Shown piece by piece: positions 48,515-61,386 of a stretch of 64,000 bases of DNA. The position numbers were made by a program, and so were the translations under genes. The notes under the pieces were generated by a model. That model was not told where the DNA came from. It did no database searches and saw nothing but the letters and a program-made list of their open reading frames with translations. The stretch comes from Myoxocephalus aenaeus (Eukaryota > Chordata > Actinopteri > Perciformes > Cottidae), in NCBI GenBank assembly GCA_038501785.1, contig JBAMJR010000089.1, positions 736,001 through 800,000 on the forward strand, in the 5' to 3' direction. Within the stretch, counting starts at the first letter, position 1; the number at the start of each line of letters is the position of its first letter.

Positions 48515-50629
48515 ACAGTTGTGAAAATAATGTGCTTTACGCTGTTCTATAGCGAGTTTCAGTTCACTTTTTAGCTGTCTGGCCCACAACGTTACCATTC
48601 TGGTTCACTCTCACTGCTCTCAAAGTGTTGTTTTCTGTGAAAAAGCTCTAATATCCCACTGTACCTGCTCGGCACCAAGTGGCAGACAGAACCCTTTTTT
48701 AACTAGCTGGTTAACATAGTGAAGCTTTTAGCAGCTGAAGAGACATATATTTCCCTCAGGAATTGGTAGAGACCAAACACAGAGCTAAAAGAGAGTGACT
48801 GAATAGAAACATGACTCCAAATCAGTGATAATGTTGCTCTGTATGTGCTGAAGGCTACTGTTTGCTAACAAGTTCACATCAACTTAAAAACAGGGATCAC
48901 ATGTCAATCAGGACTGCCAACTCTCCCGCAGTGACCCACACAATTGAAAATGTTTCCACAACTGTCTGTTATCCCAGCAGAAGAACAAGTCCACCACCCA
49001 GCAGTAGCTTATTTAAACCACATATTTACATAAAGTATATATAGTTGGTTAATTATGTGTTCTAATCAAGCAGTCACAAACTATTCTGTCTATTTAGAGA
49101 AATATCTTTCACCAAAAGCCCAGATGTCCCAGTTTTCAATCAGCACTTAAATGCAGAATGTATTTGAGATCTGTGAGGAGCTGGAGATCGTGAATATAGT
49201 TGCAAAATAACTCTGTATGCAAATGAAACCGTGAATATCAGGCAATCCGTGTGCACAAATTGAACAATCTGTAAATAAATACAAAAGAATGTCATTTGCG
49301 TGATCACTGATCTGTTCAGTGAAAAATCTGTATGTAAAATCTGTCATGAAAAATCTGATTGTGATGTATGCATATGAACTGTTTTACACATGATTACATT
49401 ACTTGGTATTTGTGTGTAGATTGTAATGTCATTGTTGAATTCCCCTAAAATACACAAACATTGTTTTACACAATTGTAAATCTTATTTTTCTTCTGTAGA
49501 TCTGTAAAATGTCATCACATTTGGACCATATTGAGACTAATTTCACTACATACAGACACGACAACCCCCAAAGTAATGCTGGGTTTAATGCTGCTCCATA
49601 TGTGATTGACATGTTAATAGGCAGCTAGGAACTTTATCAACCTAATAGATGATAACAAGGCAGATGCTGTGTTCACAGCTTGTTTCCATTGCACCTGAGT
49701 TTAAAGGTTCTTTATACAATAAAAACAGCCAGGTGTGCTGCGCGTGCCTTTTAGTGCATGCTTGTGCATATGAGCGTGTCCCACTGGCTCATGGCGGGCG
49801 CTCTGCACTGCTCTAAACACTGTTAGCTCTGTCAGCATTGTTACTGTTGTTTGGACTTGTTTGCTCCGTTTGCGACTTTGCCATATTTAGGGTTTGCGGA
49901 GGCAGTAGAAATGATCTGAATATGGAATTTAGAACCTTTAAAAGTTTAATCAAGGTCATTACAAATGCATAAAAATGGCCATAAAGAACAGAGTATTATT
50001 TTAACATTATGAAAATGTCAGACTTGCTCAAATGTGGGCTGACTTTTTTTTTACCGCCCCTCATCTTTGGTGCAACTGAGTCACCATTGTGAGGGCACAT
50101 CTGTGTCTTAAATAAAGCACAGGCTACTTTTAAAACACTCCCACATGCAGTGAGGGATTTTAGAACAGCTGCTCCCCGGATCTTTTGATAGATGCAGCTA
50201 TCCGATGAACGGGCTCAGGATCCAACACATCACACAGAGGGGAGACATCATGCATGTCTTCACTTGGCTATTAAATCAGCCAAACTCCATATACTTGGCA
50301 CTAATGATAATGCTGCTCCATGATTAGCAGCAATCATGAAATGACAAGTGTTGAATACATTCTATGTAACATTAGAGCAATATTTGATTTAATTTTGAAT
50401 AATGTTTCCTGATACTGAACTTCTGCTAGGACAGTGACAGTAAACGTTGGCACAACATTTGGCATTGAAAAAGACCTGAACTGAAAAATAAGACGCAGTT
50501 ATTTCAAATTATTGTATTGTGTTTTTTTGCATTTGGATGCATTTTTCACTGACAATATTCAGTTTTTCTGTTCAAAGGAAATCCTTTCAGGTGACTTTAT
50601 TGTGGAGGGAAGCTTTTCAAAGTCTATAT

Positions 50630-50805
50630 GGTCATGGGGCTACCTGGGGGACATGGCCGTAAGTCTTCTTCAAGTCCAGAAAACACATGTAGACTGGATT
50701 GGCAAAACCCCCATAACCCCCCAGCCACCATGTAAGGGGTTGTCCATTCGTCCATGGGCCAGAACGGAATCCAAATTGCTCCTCCTGGATCAGAGCCTCC
50801 TTTCC
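50630..50805 (-). pseudogene. Fragment of a LINE reverse transcriptase
   Basis: The minus strand reads EQFGFRSGPWTNGQ … YGGFANPVYMCFLDLKKTYG. This matches the palm motif region of fish LINE RTs (QCGFRPGRGT… PVYMCFVDLEKAYD). The catalytic-region DLEKAYD is changed to DLKKTYG. Short and isolated. Confidence 0.6.
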
Positions 50806-51439
50806 TGCACCCTGAGCTTTCCCAGGGAGCCTGAGTAGTGTGATTTTTTAAATTTTTTAAATGACTTCAAATGTACAGGATATCGACAGGAAACATTAAC
50901 TTGAGCTGCTTCTAATGGGAGACAAAAAACACAAAACAACTATATTTAAATATACAGTAATACATTATGGTAGTTATATATCTAATTGTGTGGATACTAC
51001 TGTGTTATGCTATTTTTAAGATTTTCACAAATATGTCAAGTCTTGGAAAATGGTTAACACTGTAAAATTGTATTTTTAATTGGCATCTGTGTTAAATAAA
51101 TATCTCTGGGTCCTATTTTTATACTTTTCACCAACAACTAGCAATAAAATAACAAAAGTTAAAGAAATGAGTGTGTAACTGGTTCATTTTCAGGTTTGTA
51201 AAAAAAAATTCAGACATGTACTCAATTGTACAGAGAAACAGGAATATATATTTAGATAAAATAACAACAACAATACTATTACTACTACTAACAATAATAA
51301 AAACATAAATGGGATTAAAAAAGAAAATAATATAAGTACTTTAAGTAAAAAAACATTCTTCTGGTTCAAATTCAAACGTTTTATTACATTTGTTGTGTAT
51401 ATAGGTTTAAGTTAGTGTGTGTTTTAGTGTGTGACAGGA

Positions 51440-53187
51440 ACAGCCCGGTGACGTTTCATGACAGCCTCGTCGCGCCAACGGTGCATTCTGGGTGCAACCC
51501 AAGATGGCTGCGCCCTTGCAGAAGTGCTGAAGAAGTGCCTCTCCGGAGAAATTCTTGGGATTGTGTGCTATTTCCACGAAAACCATCACATAAAATCAGC
51601 TACCAGGGTCGCTGGTTGCTAGGAGAAGTCCACACGCTCCCAGTCATCGATAAGTGTGGCCGGTGCCTCGAGTGGCTGTGGCAGACTGTCCGCGTGAAGA
51701 TGGGCCTCGTCTCCAGACCCTTCCCGTAGCGAAGAGCCGTGGGGAGAGGAGCCGCAGATTCCCCTGCAAGCACGCACCCGTCCAACTTGGATTTGACGGG
51801 TTTGACATACTATACCGGTTGTGGACGCTGCCCTACAATTTTCTGTCCAGGATTGTTTGCGCCACCGTGTCTGTCATCGTCCGGAGACGGAGAGGTTCTC
51901 CAGCCCGGGTTGATCATCCCACCACCGCACCAAGGTCTTGCACGCATCTGCACACTTCTATGCCACAACTAGCCCCGTTTCTGCACATCTGCTCGGCTCC
52001 ACTTGTCTCTCTGCTCATGTCGTTTCGCTTTAAATAGCGCTGGCTTCTCCTGCAGCTTGGCAGCTGACTCCGAGAGCCAGTTTCAGGGAGAGCTGTCAGA
52101 TTAGCCGCGCTAGTTTAGCTAGCATTAAGCTAGCTGGGCTAATAACTGTCCCGCCGGCTGCTCGCGAGCGAAGAGCTCCAGCTGTGAACCAAGTTTATTA
52201 TCACAGCTGGTCCGCATTAACATGATTGTAGGCGCGCGCGCACACACAACATTAAACCAAACTAGCTCATCTGTGGCTCACGTGGCCAGCTTGAGCCCCA
52301 CCATGACATTATTCAGGTGCTACTCTCAGTGACTGTGTGATAGTAACCTATTGCCACACTGCCGAGTGGGTTTGGTTTCAGCTGTTGTTGTTATTTTATT
52401 TCGTTCAGCAGATTCACAGCAGTGCCTTACACATGACTCATAAACATCATCACCGGACCCTGACGGAACTGTTTTGGTTTAAGACTGGAAACTCAGCAGC
52501 CATTGTGGTTTTTCAGATAATCCATTTTCAGTGTTGAATTTAAGGTCTTGTGAACCTACTTTTTGAGCTATCTTCCCTTTTGAGATCAGATTTAAAACTC
52601 TTGTTGCTAATTGTTAATGTCTTCAAAACCCATGCAGCACCACTTTATTAGTTTATTATTGCCATTATATGAAGAAATATCATTCAGGAACTATGATCAA
52701 AGAATTAAACAAGATCACTACAGTAACCTGCCCAGTACCAGTCAGTACTTGGTACCAAAAAGTATTAAGGTGTGATGCCCAGTCCTGTATGTTTTCACTC
52801 ATGGATTTGTTTTGATCCACCAACACATTTTGGTTACACTATTTTTATCTCATGTTAGTCGAGTCCCTGTAGCGTGGCTACACGGACTCTTTGGGTTTGC
52901 CAAAACTGCACAATGTCTTCCTTACACATTATTTCAGATCATGACAGAGATGTTGAATTTCTGAGATCCTTTATATTCAGATTTATGTTACACTTATATA
53001 GCAGTTAAGTAGTGAGTGACAAATGTATCGCCATTTTCATTGTTATTGTGAGAGTAAAGTACCAGCCGCAGCTAGAATTATCACATTGTTGGTTAGTTTA
53101 CTAACGCAACTGCACAGCATGAGGCAGCAGAAATTCATCAAATCGGTGTTACTAACAAGAGCTCTCCCCTGCAGGGCCCTGATGAAG
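51440..53187 (+). promoter_or_regulatory. rptor: rptor CpG-rich promoter and 5' leader region
   Basis: From about 51.45 to 52.23 kb the sequence is GC- and CpG-rich, unlike its AT-rich surroundings. It holds a YY1-like initiator (AAGATGGCTGCGCC, 51501-51514) and, just upstream, GCATTCTGGG, a half of the ZNF143-type motif. Such motifs mark starts of housekeeping genes. The leader contains upstream ATGs and upstream ORFs (51415-51729, 51654-52037). Where it splices to 53175 is unclear; weak donor candidates occur near 52316, 52771 and 53012. Confidence 0.6.
52861..52889. repeat. 13-bp hairpin with one mismatch, 3-nt loop
   Basis: GAGTCCCTGTAGC / GCTACACGGACTC around GTG, in the rptor leader or first intron. 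Confidence 0.9.
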
Positions 53188-53349
53188 ATGGACTCAGACT
53201 TACTTCTTTCTCCGGCCGTGGGCCTCGGAGAGGAAGAGGAGGCCGACATGAATGACTGGAAACTTCCCCTGGCCTTCATGAAGAAACGGCACTCTGAGAA
53301 GATTGAGGGCTCCAAGGCTTTAGCGCAGAGTTGGAGGATGAAGGACAGG
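53188..53349 (+). CDS. rptor: Raptor (rptor), first coding exon; rest of gene beyond the window
   Basis: Regulatory-associated protein of mTOR, the mTORC1 scaffold that recruits substrates carrying TOR-signalling motifs. The exon encodes 54 residues (MDSDLLLSPAVGLGEEEEAD, then DWKLPLAFMKKRHSEKIEG and ending SLAQSW-like SWRMKDR). It has the same length and end point as human RPTOR exon 1, and stops just before the caspase-like N-terminal conserved domain. The donor is AGG|GTAATG in phase 0. Two Met codons are in frame, 53182 and 53188. The second gives the human-like start and has the better context (A at -3, G at +4). A CCCCTGCAG acceptor-like tract ends at 53174, so the leader may be spliced onto this exon. 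Full raptor is about 1,330 residues; no further exon was recognised up to 64000. Confidence 0.93.
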
Positions 53350-53659
53350 GTAATGTTTCTGCTTATCATCAGCATGTTATGGTTGTGTGTTGTTGTTGTT
53401 GTGGAGACTGTGGATCTCTCTTAGCTCTGTCAAGCCAGTTCATGCTGAGTTGTTGAGTGAATCAATTTAAGCACACTTGTGCAATAGCTGCATGTGTATT
53501 GTCAAATGTCTCTGAAGGAACCATGTTAATTTTCCTAGTTGGAACTAATACAAAATCTGGAACAGTTGATTATAATTGATGAATTAAAACCAACATTCCC
53601 ACTAAAGATTTGATGAAATACCAGACATCACATCACATTGACAATGATACTTGCTATTA

Positions 53660-54425
53660 TTTTTAAAGGAGAAGTCTGGTGATTTTTGTTATTGTCAACA
53701 AATGAAAAGACCCAAATCAACAATAATTTCATCCTACTAACATGTAGAGTATGTGTAGCTAAAGCCTGATATAGCTTCTTACCTGGTGTCTTTAGAGTTT
53801 CATCAAAAAACAGTGAGCCACTGTTTCATGAGGAACCAGAGTTCATCATGACCAAGAATATGGGCTCCTTCATTTAATTTTGGGTTGATCTCACAATCGT
53901 CATCCTATTACCGTAAATGTTAATATTAATCCGCCACTGAAAATAGTCCTCAATAAATTCAGGTTTTTCTTGTTTGCTAAAAAATTAAAGTATATATTTT
54001 TGACAATTTGACAACAAAAATGTCTGGACTGGATTAGCAGACGGCATAACTAGGCAGACAATTTAGGCAAAAAAAATTTTGCCGTGGAAAAAGAATAACT
54101 TGAATTTTCTTTCTTACCGAGAGTTAGATGAGCTACAGCTAGCCGCTGATTAGCGTGGATTATCATATATACTGGAAACAGCTAGCTCTGTTGAACCATT
54201 TAAAAAATGAGTTTATCGGCACCTCTAAAGATAGCTAATTAACCTGTTCTATCTTTGGACAGAGCCAAGCTAGCTGGTTCGCCCTATTTTCAGTCTCTAA
54301 GCTAAGATAAACGACATCCGGCTGAAGCTTCATATTTACAATACAGATATGAGAGATATGTTGTTTGTAATGTTAATATAGGAGTTTAGCAGCCAAGAGA
54401 CCGCTGTGGAAAAATGACTGAGGTC
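53660..54425. repeat. Composite of teleost dispersed repeats in rptor intron 1
   Basis: Begins TTAAAGGAGAAGTCTGGTGATTTT. Later TTTATCGGCACCTCTAAAGATAGCTAATTAAC parallels 20170-20190, then AGCCAAGCTAGCTGG and TGAAGCTTCATATTTACA. Limits are approximate. Confidence 0.4.
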
Positions 54426-55223
54426 ATTTAAGTTTGTGCTTAGTTGTGTAAGGTAAAGGGTGATGCTTAGGATTGGTTAATTGGCCATCCACAGTGCCAC
54501 TTCTCAAAATTAAAATCCATTAAAGAAACAAATGAAATGCACCAATTCTTCAGACTGTGCTTTGAGGCAACATTCGTCTTTTAACAGCCAGGACACAGCA
54601 GCAAATCATTACCTACCCTTGTCTTTATTATAGTGCCAATTCATTGTATTCTGCTGGAGGCTACCCATACTACGCTTTGACAGGTGAACCTCAAAGCTTC
54701 GCCTCATGAACAGTGTGTTTCAGCGCTCATAAAGCTGTCGTTTCATCCACTGCAGTGCTACCAACCTGATTTCTTTCATTGCCTCATGGCTACAGAGCAC
54801 TACCATTATAGTGATGGCAAATGCTACATTGTCAGACATAACCCTCACAAACTCTGCACTTATTGTAGAAATTGATCAAATGAAAGTTTAACACTTCACT
54901 GGTGTTAAGACATCAGTGGAATTACATCAGTGTCGGCCAGTGTGAAGCTTCAGGCAAATGTTTAATAAGACGGCATCATTAAATGTGGTGATTTAAATGA
55001 GGTAATAGGAGCTAACTGAAAGGGGCAATTTTTTTTCAGAAAGTCATGCTAAATCAATAGAGTAACATTTTTCATTGCTCAGAGCGTTTTCAGGACGTAG
55101 ACCCTCATTTGTACACCATTTGGACAAAAGAGAGCTTTTTCGGTTTTATGTCGGTAGAATTGTGCTTTTAATGTTGTTCTGGCATGGATTTCAATCCATT
55201 GTTTAATATGGTGATAATTGCGA

Positions 55224-55760
55224 AGTGATTTCCCCTAGGTTTACAGCTTTAGGGGGGGGACACAGACGGACATACTACATAGTGGTACCTCACAGTACTA
55301 CAAAGTAATACCTCACAGTACTACTAGTGACTCCATCTGTGCTTTTATAAATAATAGAATAAAGAACATTGCAATCACTTTCAAGTAAACCAGATTGCTC
55401 CATCAGACAAAAAAAAAATAGAAAATGAAAATAAAGTTATATGCGTGCAAAAAATAACTAATATTTAGTTACTAATAAATAGCTTATTGTGGAAACAATA
55501 AGCTATTTTTTTGCAAAACAAAACCGAATGAGTGCAGATATGTGAGCCATCAAGTTTAATCAGTATTAGTGGCTGCAATGATCTGCTTTCCTCTACAAAT
55601 CTTTTAAAACAGGGTTGTAGATTTGATATGGCCGTTCTCAATTCATGCTCAATGTTGAGCTTAGATCTGTATTCTGATGAGACGCAACAGCAGAAAAGTC
55701 GACCTCACGGAGTTTTTAGGGGGGCGGGGCGCCCCCTAATATAATGGCAGGGGAAACACT
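55224..55760. mobile_element. Dispersed MITE-like element with GTTTCCCC ends, copy A
   Basis: Imperfect inverted ends AGTGATTTCCCCTAGG / CAGGGGAAACACT, each followed inward by a G-rich or C-rich block (AGGGGGGG; GGGGGGCGGGGCGCCCCC). The left third matches 63821-64000. No transposase ORF. A 14-bp hairpin (55477-55508) lies inside. Confidence 0.6.
55477..55508. repeat. 14-bp perfect hairpin, 4-nt loop
   Basis: AAATAGCTTATTGT / ACAATAAGCTATTT around GGAA, inside the MITE-like copy A. Confidence 0.95.
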
Positions 55761-56090
55761 TAGCAATGGTTATACAATTCAGGGTGGTTCTTGGGATTAG
55801 TTTATTATTTATTATTATTATTTATTATTCCTGGGGTCTCGGTGTAGCGAGTGGATATCCGGACCAAAACTTCCTTTTCCATTTGCTTCTCATTGTTTAC
55901 AGTCTGATTACCAACTTGAGATGTGAGACTGGAGTTTGAGTTGAGAGTCCACGTATACAACAGGATTATTTCCTAGTAGTCAGTTTACAACCAAAGCCTA
56001 TTCTAGCCTGATTGCTCAATACTTCTCGGACTACTCATCGAAACCAGAATGCTTCCGATACCAAAATCTTGTCAAGTTGCCTTAAGATTC

Positions 56091-56108
56091 TTGCCTGATA
56101 TCAGGCAA
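56091..56108. repeat. 18-bp perfect palindrome
   Basis: TTGCCTGAT|ATCAGGCAA, no loop, in rptor intron 1. Confidence 0.9.
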
Positions 56109-57866
56109 AATGTTTAACGTCTCCACCCATGCTAATGTAGGGTTTTAAGACCTTTGAATCCGCCCACTCTAGTTTAACGGGTTGACAGTTCTGTCTGTTA
56201 TCGGGCAAAAAGTGGAGAGGTGCGATGTAAAAAAAACTACGATTTCATGTTGTAAATTATTACACCATATATTAAAATGTGTTATAACTGACCAGTTTGT
56301 GTAGAGGTGTGTATCGTTACTTTGGAGCAGTCTGATTTCATGAATGTTGTGCGTAATGACACTGCACTCTGGTGTGTCACTTCTTAAATTGGATGCTGCA
56401 GATTTATTAGCATGTGTCTTCTGTTCGTCAGAAAACCACTGGGATTTACTGAGGAGACATACAATACAAAGCAGCTGTCGATAACGGATACCGTAAATAT
56501 CACTCATATTCATCTGTAGATCAATACAGGCTATTTACGGACGTTTCTGGTTTAATCACTTAAAATGTTGTTTAAAGTCGATTTTATAAACATCAACTGT
56601 TAGGAAGTTGTTTTAAATAAAATAGTTAATTTACATTTCAAGCATTATTGTGTTGTTGTCGTGGTGGTTTGCTCCTGTTGAAAAAAATCAGGTTGGCAGC
56701 AGATTGTTGTTGCTCCATAAACAGAAACACCACATAGACAGGCAGAGTGTGACGGTCTGGAAAATACAACAGTTGGAGCGCTGCTTGCACTGATAGCTGC
56801 GTCGCCAAAAAAATAGGGTCCAGAATGTTATGCTGCAGTTTTCAGTTGTTCATGAGGGATGATCACATAACTGCTTTGGATGATTGAAGGTGATGAGCAG
56901 TATCTTTCACAGTGAGGATATCGAGCAAGTTGGTATGCGAACAGCTAATCCTGGTGAGAGAAGTGTGCGGCTTGAGGCTTACAAGTGGGCTGTAAACGAT
57001 GTCCTGCACTGCGGGAAATCATAGGTCTTGCTCTTGTGGACATATACACACACACACACTCACACAAGTAGAGTTGTTTTTGAATGAAGACGGGAGGAGA
57101 GAGGCTGACAATTACAAGGCCCATTGGTCAAAATGGTGTGTTTATTCCCCTGTTGGGCCAATGAAAGCTATTCAGTTATGTGTATGTGTTGTTGCAACTG
57201 CACACTGCTGTTTGTGTGTCTCACTCCATTTTCAGCATGATTGTGTGTACCTTTGGTGCACCTGCCAAGTTGATAACAGTTTTTAGATATATTGTATGAA
57301 TAGGTCAGGGCTTTCTTCAGATGACAAGGGGATTCTTTAAGGAATACAACGCTATCTAACTGTTGATTAGACAGCTATCAAGAGGGCATGATGTATTATT
57401 TTTGACAGCAATTTTACGTGCAGTAAAATAAATTAAAATCAGAGGTGAGGTTCTAATTATCATGTTGACAGCTCGATAAAGGCTACAGTGTGGAATTAAA
57501 GCAGTTGGCTTCACAGGGAGTGAATGAATAGGATTAGGTTTGCATCGATTTAACATGGTATGGATTTGGTTCCCTTCAGGAAACAAGAAAAAACAACAAA
57601 TTTGTTCAACCAATTAGAGGTATTCTGTTGTTTTAGGCATATTTTCCTTTTCAAACTCAGTGAACATAGAACTAGATACCTCTATGTTACTAGCAAACCA
57701 ACATGAACCTCGACCTGATAAGATAAGATGAGTGCAGCACAGGCTTTGACCATTATCGATCCACGGGTGTGACACTTGTTTTTAGCCTGATAGCCTTCAA
57801 ACATCCACTGACATCGTAGGTTGCTACAAAGCCAAAGCTGGAATAGGAGAAACAGCCCTGTGTTGC

Positions 57867-57892
57867 TTTATGTTGACTAATGTCAACATAAA
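57867..57892. repeat. 11-bp perfect hairpin, 4-nt loop
   Basis: TTTATGTTGAC / GTCAACATAAA, loop TAAT, in rptor intron 1. Confidence 0.9.
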
Positions 57893-59305
57893 CTAATGAT
57901 GTGTAAGTGTATTTTTTTGTAATTAACAATTTAACAATAAAACAATTAAAGCTAGCGTTGGTAAAGTTCTTCAAAAATATTTTGTTGACGTTCTCATTGC
58001 GTCCCGACAGCAATCAATAAGTAAATGCTCTGACAAAGAAAATACGAATAAAAAAAGCCAGTTCCTGTGGTTGTTGAAGGACTGTAATAAGGCTACATCG
58101 CTGCCTGCGTGCACTCTGCCTGTGCACTTGTTCCACAAGATGCTAGCTTGACAGCTGTGGGTACCAACAATAGCCATGCTCGTTGTTTACGTTAATTATA
58201 ATTATTTTGTGGAAGTGGCTACGCCCGCAAAATACCTCATCATGTCTATCAATGTCCCAAAATCAGAATTTCGTGCCTCTACATCCTTCCGAGAATATAC
58301 TAATGCAAAGAACAAGTAATATAAACAGAACAATGAAAGACTAAGTCTTTCAATTTTCCATGTAAATGTTATATCAAAACTGGGACAATATTGTGTCAAT
58401 ATACATTCTTTTTTGCAGCGAGAATGTGTTGTACTGCTTTTTTCTCACTATCAGACAAGGCTTTTCTTTAACTATGATTAAACATATCGTTATTTTAGTA
58501 TTTCAGTGAGTGGCCTAGTTGTTGCCTTTATCTTCCTTGGTGCCCACAGCAGTGTTGTAATTAAAACAGAAACAGCACATTGTTGTTGACAAAGTTACAG
58601 CAGAATGTTGAATTGTTTGTACAAGCATGTTATTTCCTGAGATTTGTCATTTATGTGAAACTTACTTGTAGACCTTTTCAGTCTTTTGTATTTCGACAAA
58701 TGTCTCAAGGCAGTCGAGGTTTGGTCTTTCATTTTGAAGAGGACTGCGATCTCTGTTTAGGTGTTGAATGTTAGTTGAGTTATGATTTATCATCAGGTGG
58801 ACAATCCTACCACCATCACCACGTTATTTGCGATGGTTTCCAGACGACCTGTAACTTGCTCTCATGCGTTGCCTGCTTGATTTCTCCACTTAGAAAAAAT
58901 GAACTCCATAAGTAATCAATAACCAAGCCCATTGTAATAATGTGGAAATGAGATAGGTGGCCTGTGCCGCTTTATTGTCTACATCATTAGTTGAATTCAA
59001 TCAATGATCACAGTTCATCAGGCAGCATATAGACTTTCAGCCACAGAGGCGTAAAAAGAAAATATATTTGCAAGGTACTAAAAATAATCACCAGAGGTCA
59101 ACCGATAGACAGCCCATTAATCGTTACTAACAGGCACCGATAAAACGTTTGTGGCACGTTCAGGCTGTCTCTCTTTTGTTGTGTGGGCGACACTGCACGC
59201 CCGTAGTTTCAGCTGGGAGATGTGTTCAAGCGGCGGAGCATCGTAAACAAAACACTTTGTTTGTACTCGACGAAAACAGAATAAAACTCAATAATTTTTT
59301 GGGTT

Positions 59306-59415
59306 AAGTGTCTTGCCCAAGGACGCATCAACTTGCGGAGCCGGGGATTGAATCACAGATCCTCTGCTTGAAGGACAACCCGCTTTACCACCAAGCCACA
59401 GTCACTTCTGTTAAT
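59306..59415 (-). mobile_element. Degraded tRNA-derived SINE head
   Basis: Read in reverse it shows a B-box-like segment (GGGGATTGAATCACAGATCC on the plus strand), then CTTTACCACCAAGCCACAGTC, which is the complement of the SINE A-box head. GTGTCTTGCCCAAGGACGC matches the same family. Upstream, from about 59092, AGAGGTCAACCGATA resembles a hAT end. Confidence 0.55.
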
Positions 59416-61298
59416 TCAGTTGCACATCCCGTTACATCGTTAAATGCCACTTTTACAAACCATTAATGTTCATGCATATTCCTGGAGTAAAGAGGTAGAG
59501 GTATTGTTGTAAAGTGAAATACTGATGGTGTATGCTTATAGATAAAGGAGATAATACAGTACATGCTTTTAGTTCCTTTGATGGTAGAACGTTTCTTACA
59601 ACCCTAAGATGGTTAAGGCTTGACTCTAGCTCAAAGACTTAAGTCTTAACTTGAACATCTCTGATTACATATTTCGATTATAGACTGTGTACATTGTCCT
59701 ACTTGAGGCCGTTCATTTCATCATGGCTAAGGGGAACAGAACTGGCACATAAGTCACTAATCACATTCATCACTTAATTTTTCCATTGTTTTTAGATTCA
59801 ATGAGTAAAGTTGTCTCGTGCACAGGGGAAATGCAGGGTTCATCATTAATGTTTGTTTTCACTTTCTAGCAAGAAATCTAATTGCTTGAAGTCAACTTTT
59901 ACTTGCCCCTCTACACATTGTTTTATTTATTGACGGAAATCCAAAAACAACTAACACATAAGTTAATTGTAAGAAAAAAAGTTTTGCTCATTTGCAGAGA
60001 TTTTGGAGATGATGTCTTTATGTATTTTAATGTCTGCAACGATGTGAGAAAGGAGTAGGGTGGTGCCCGGAAAAAGTTGTTGTCCCTAAAACTGCATGTC
60101 CAGTCAGACCTGTGTCTACTGTATAGGGTTTCTTGTCTTTCTTGTCTTTCAGCTGAAGCGTCCAATATCTGACTTGTTGCTGCCAGCTACCTATTGACTT
60201 CCTGGAGGAGACCGATGCGCTCCACTACTTTTATAACCTTAATTTATTGTGGGCCTAACAAATGGAATAATCAGGGGCCATTGATCGACGCAGCAAGTGG
60301 TGCTGGGGGCGTTAGGGGAGTCTTAAAAGGGCGTAGAGGGAAAAGGCTGGAAAGTCCCCTGGAGTCCCGTGCAGTTATTAATGAGGAGGGCGGCAACCAA
60401 TTATATGCACAGGCCCAAACAGGAAGACATGCAGCCACACTCACATTCAGCACATGCATGTCTCATAGCTCTTCCTCTATCGTCATTCTACTCACACAGA
60501 TTGATTAATTACCGCAAATCCATGAGGTCTAGAATACGTGCCTTTTAAAAAATAATAATAATAAAAAAAAAAAATCTGATTTTGTTTATGCTTTCCTCAC
60601 AGATTCATGCTAACCGTTAAATTAACAGACTGGGACTGCACATTTAATAAAATGGTTCACAGTGGGAACCTTCACTTTAATCTCCTTCACTTTCACTCTT
60701 CTTATCACTGTCTTTAACATTCCTCTTTCTTTATATTTACAGTCCTACTCTCTGTGTGCTGTGATGATCATTTCATTGTTGATTAAGCCATCAACTATAT
60801 TTTTCATTGTTCAGAATAGTGAAAAATATTAAATTATCAAAGTATTCAATTTCGTCAACCCACTAATTAATGTCTGCACAGTTTAAAAAAAAAAAAAAGT
60901 TTGTTCCTCTCTGACCTTGTATAAAAGTGTAGAGAATATATAGTAGAACTGAAATGAATGTTCTCACAAGCAGACTTTGTTCAGTTACAGTTGGAGTTGG
61001 TAGTTTTGAGAATCTAGCAGGAGTTTTTCAAAATGATCTAACCGAAAAACTCAGCCAACCCTTTTCCAATGAAACACTACCTCAAAAAGTCACTAAATCT
61101 AGCGAGAAAGTTGCCAAGTAAGCAACAATGACTCCCCATCGTTTCAGGCAAAGCCACTTTCCCAAAATTATCAATATGAATATAACTATGAAAATCAACG
61201 TAAACAACAAACTGTTTGTAGGACTCACAGCTGTCAAGCTAGCTGCTTGTGGACAACTCATGTGACACGCAGTGAAAGCACAAGCAGAATATGTGCTG

Positions 61299-61386
61299 GC
61301 ATGCAGGTAGACATGCAGGTAGACAGACATTCGGGTAGGCATGCAGGTAGGCATGCAGGTAGGCATGCAGGTAGACATGCAGGTAG
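61299..61386. repeat. 12-bp minisatellite
   Basis: About seven units of GGCATGCAGGTA with GACATGCAGGTA variants and one degenerate unit (GACATTCGGGTA). The unit length is a multiple of 3, so it opens spurious reading frames on both strands. Confidence 0.95.

Larger units (their letters stand above)
46601..50629. other. nptx1-rptor intergenic region, part 3
   Basis: No gene recognised. Contains a short repeat-Y copy, one hairpin and a short CCATC tract near 46750. Confidence 0.55.

Noticed and set aside
51654..52037. 127-codon ORF as a separate protein gene
   Set aside because: It lies in the CpG-rich rptor leader, and no known family fits; better treated as a possible upstream ORF.
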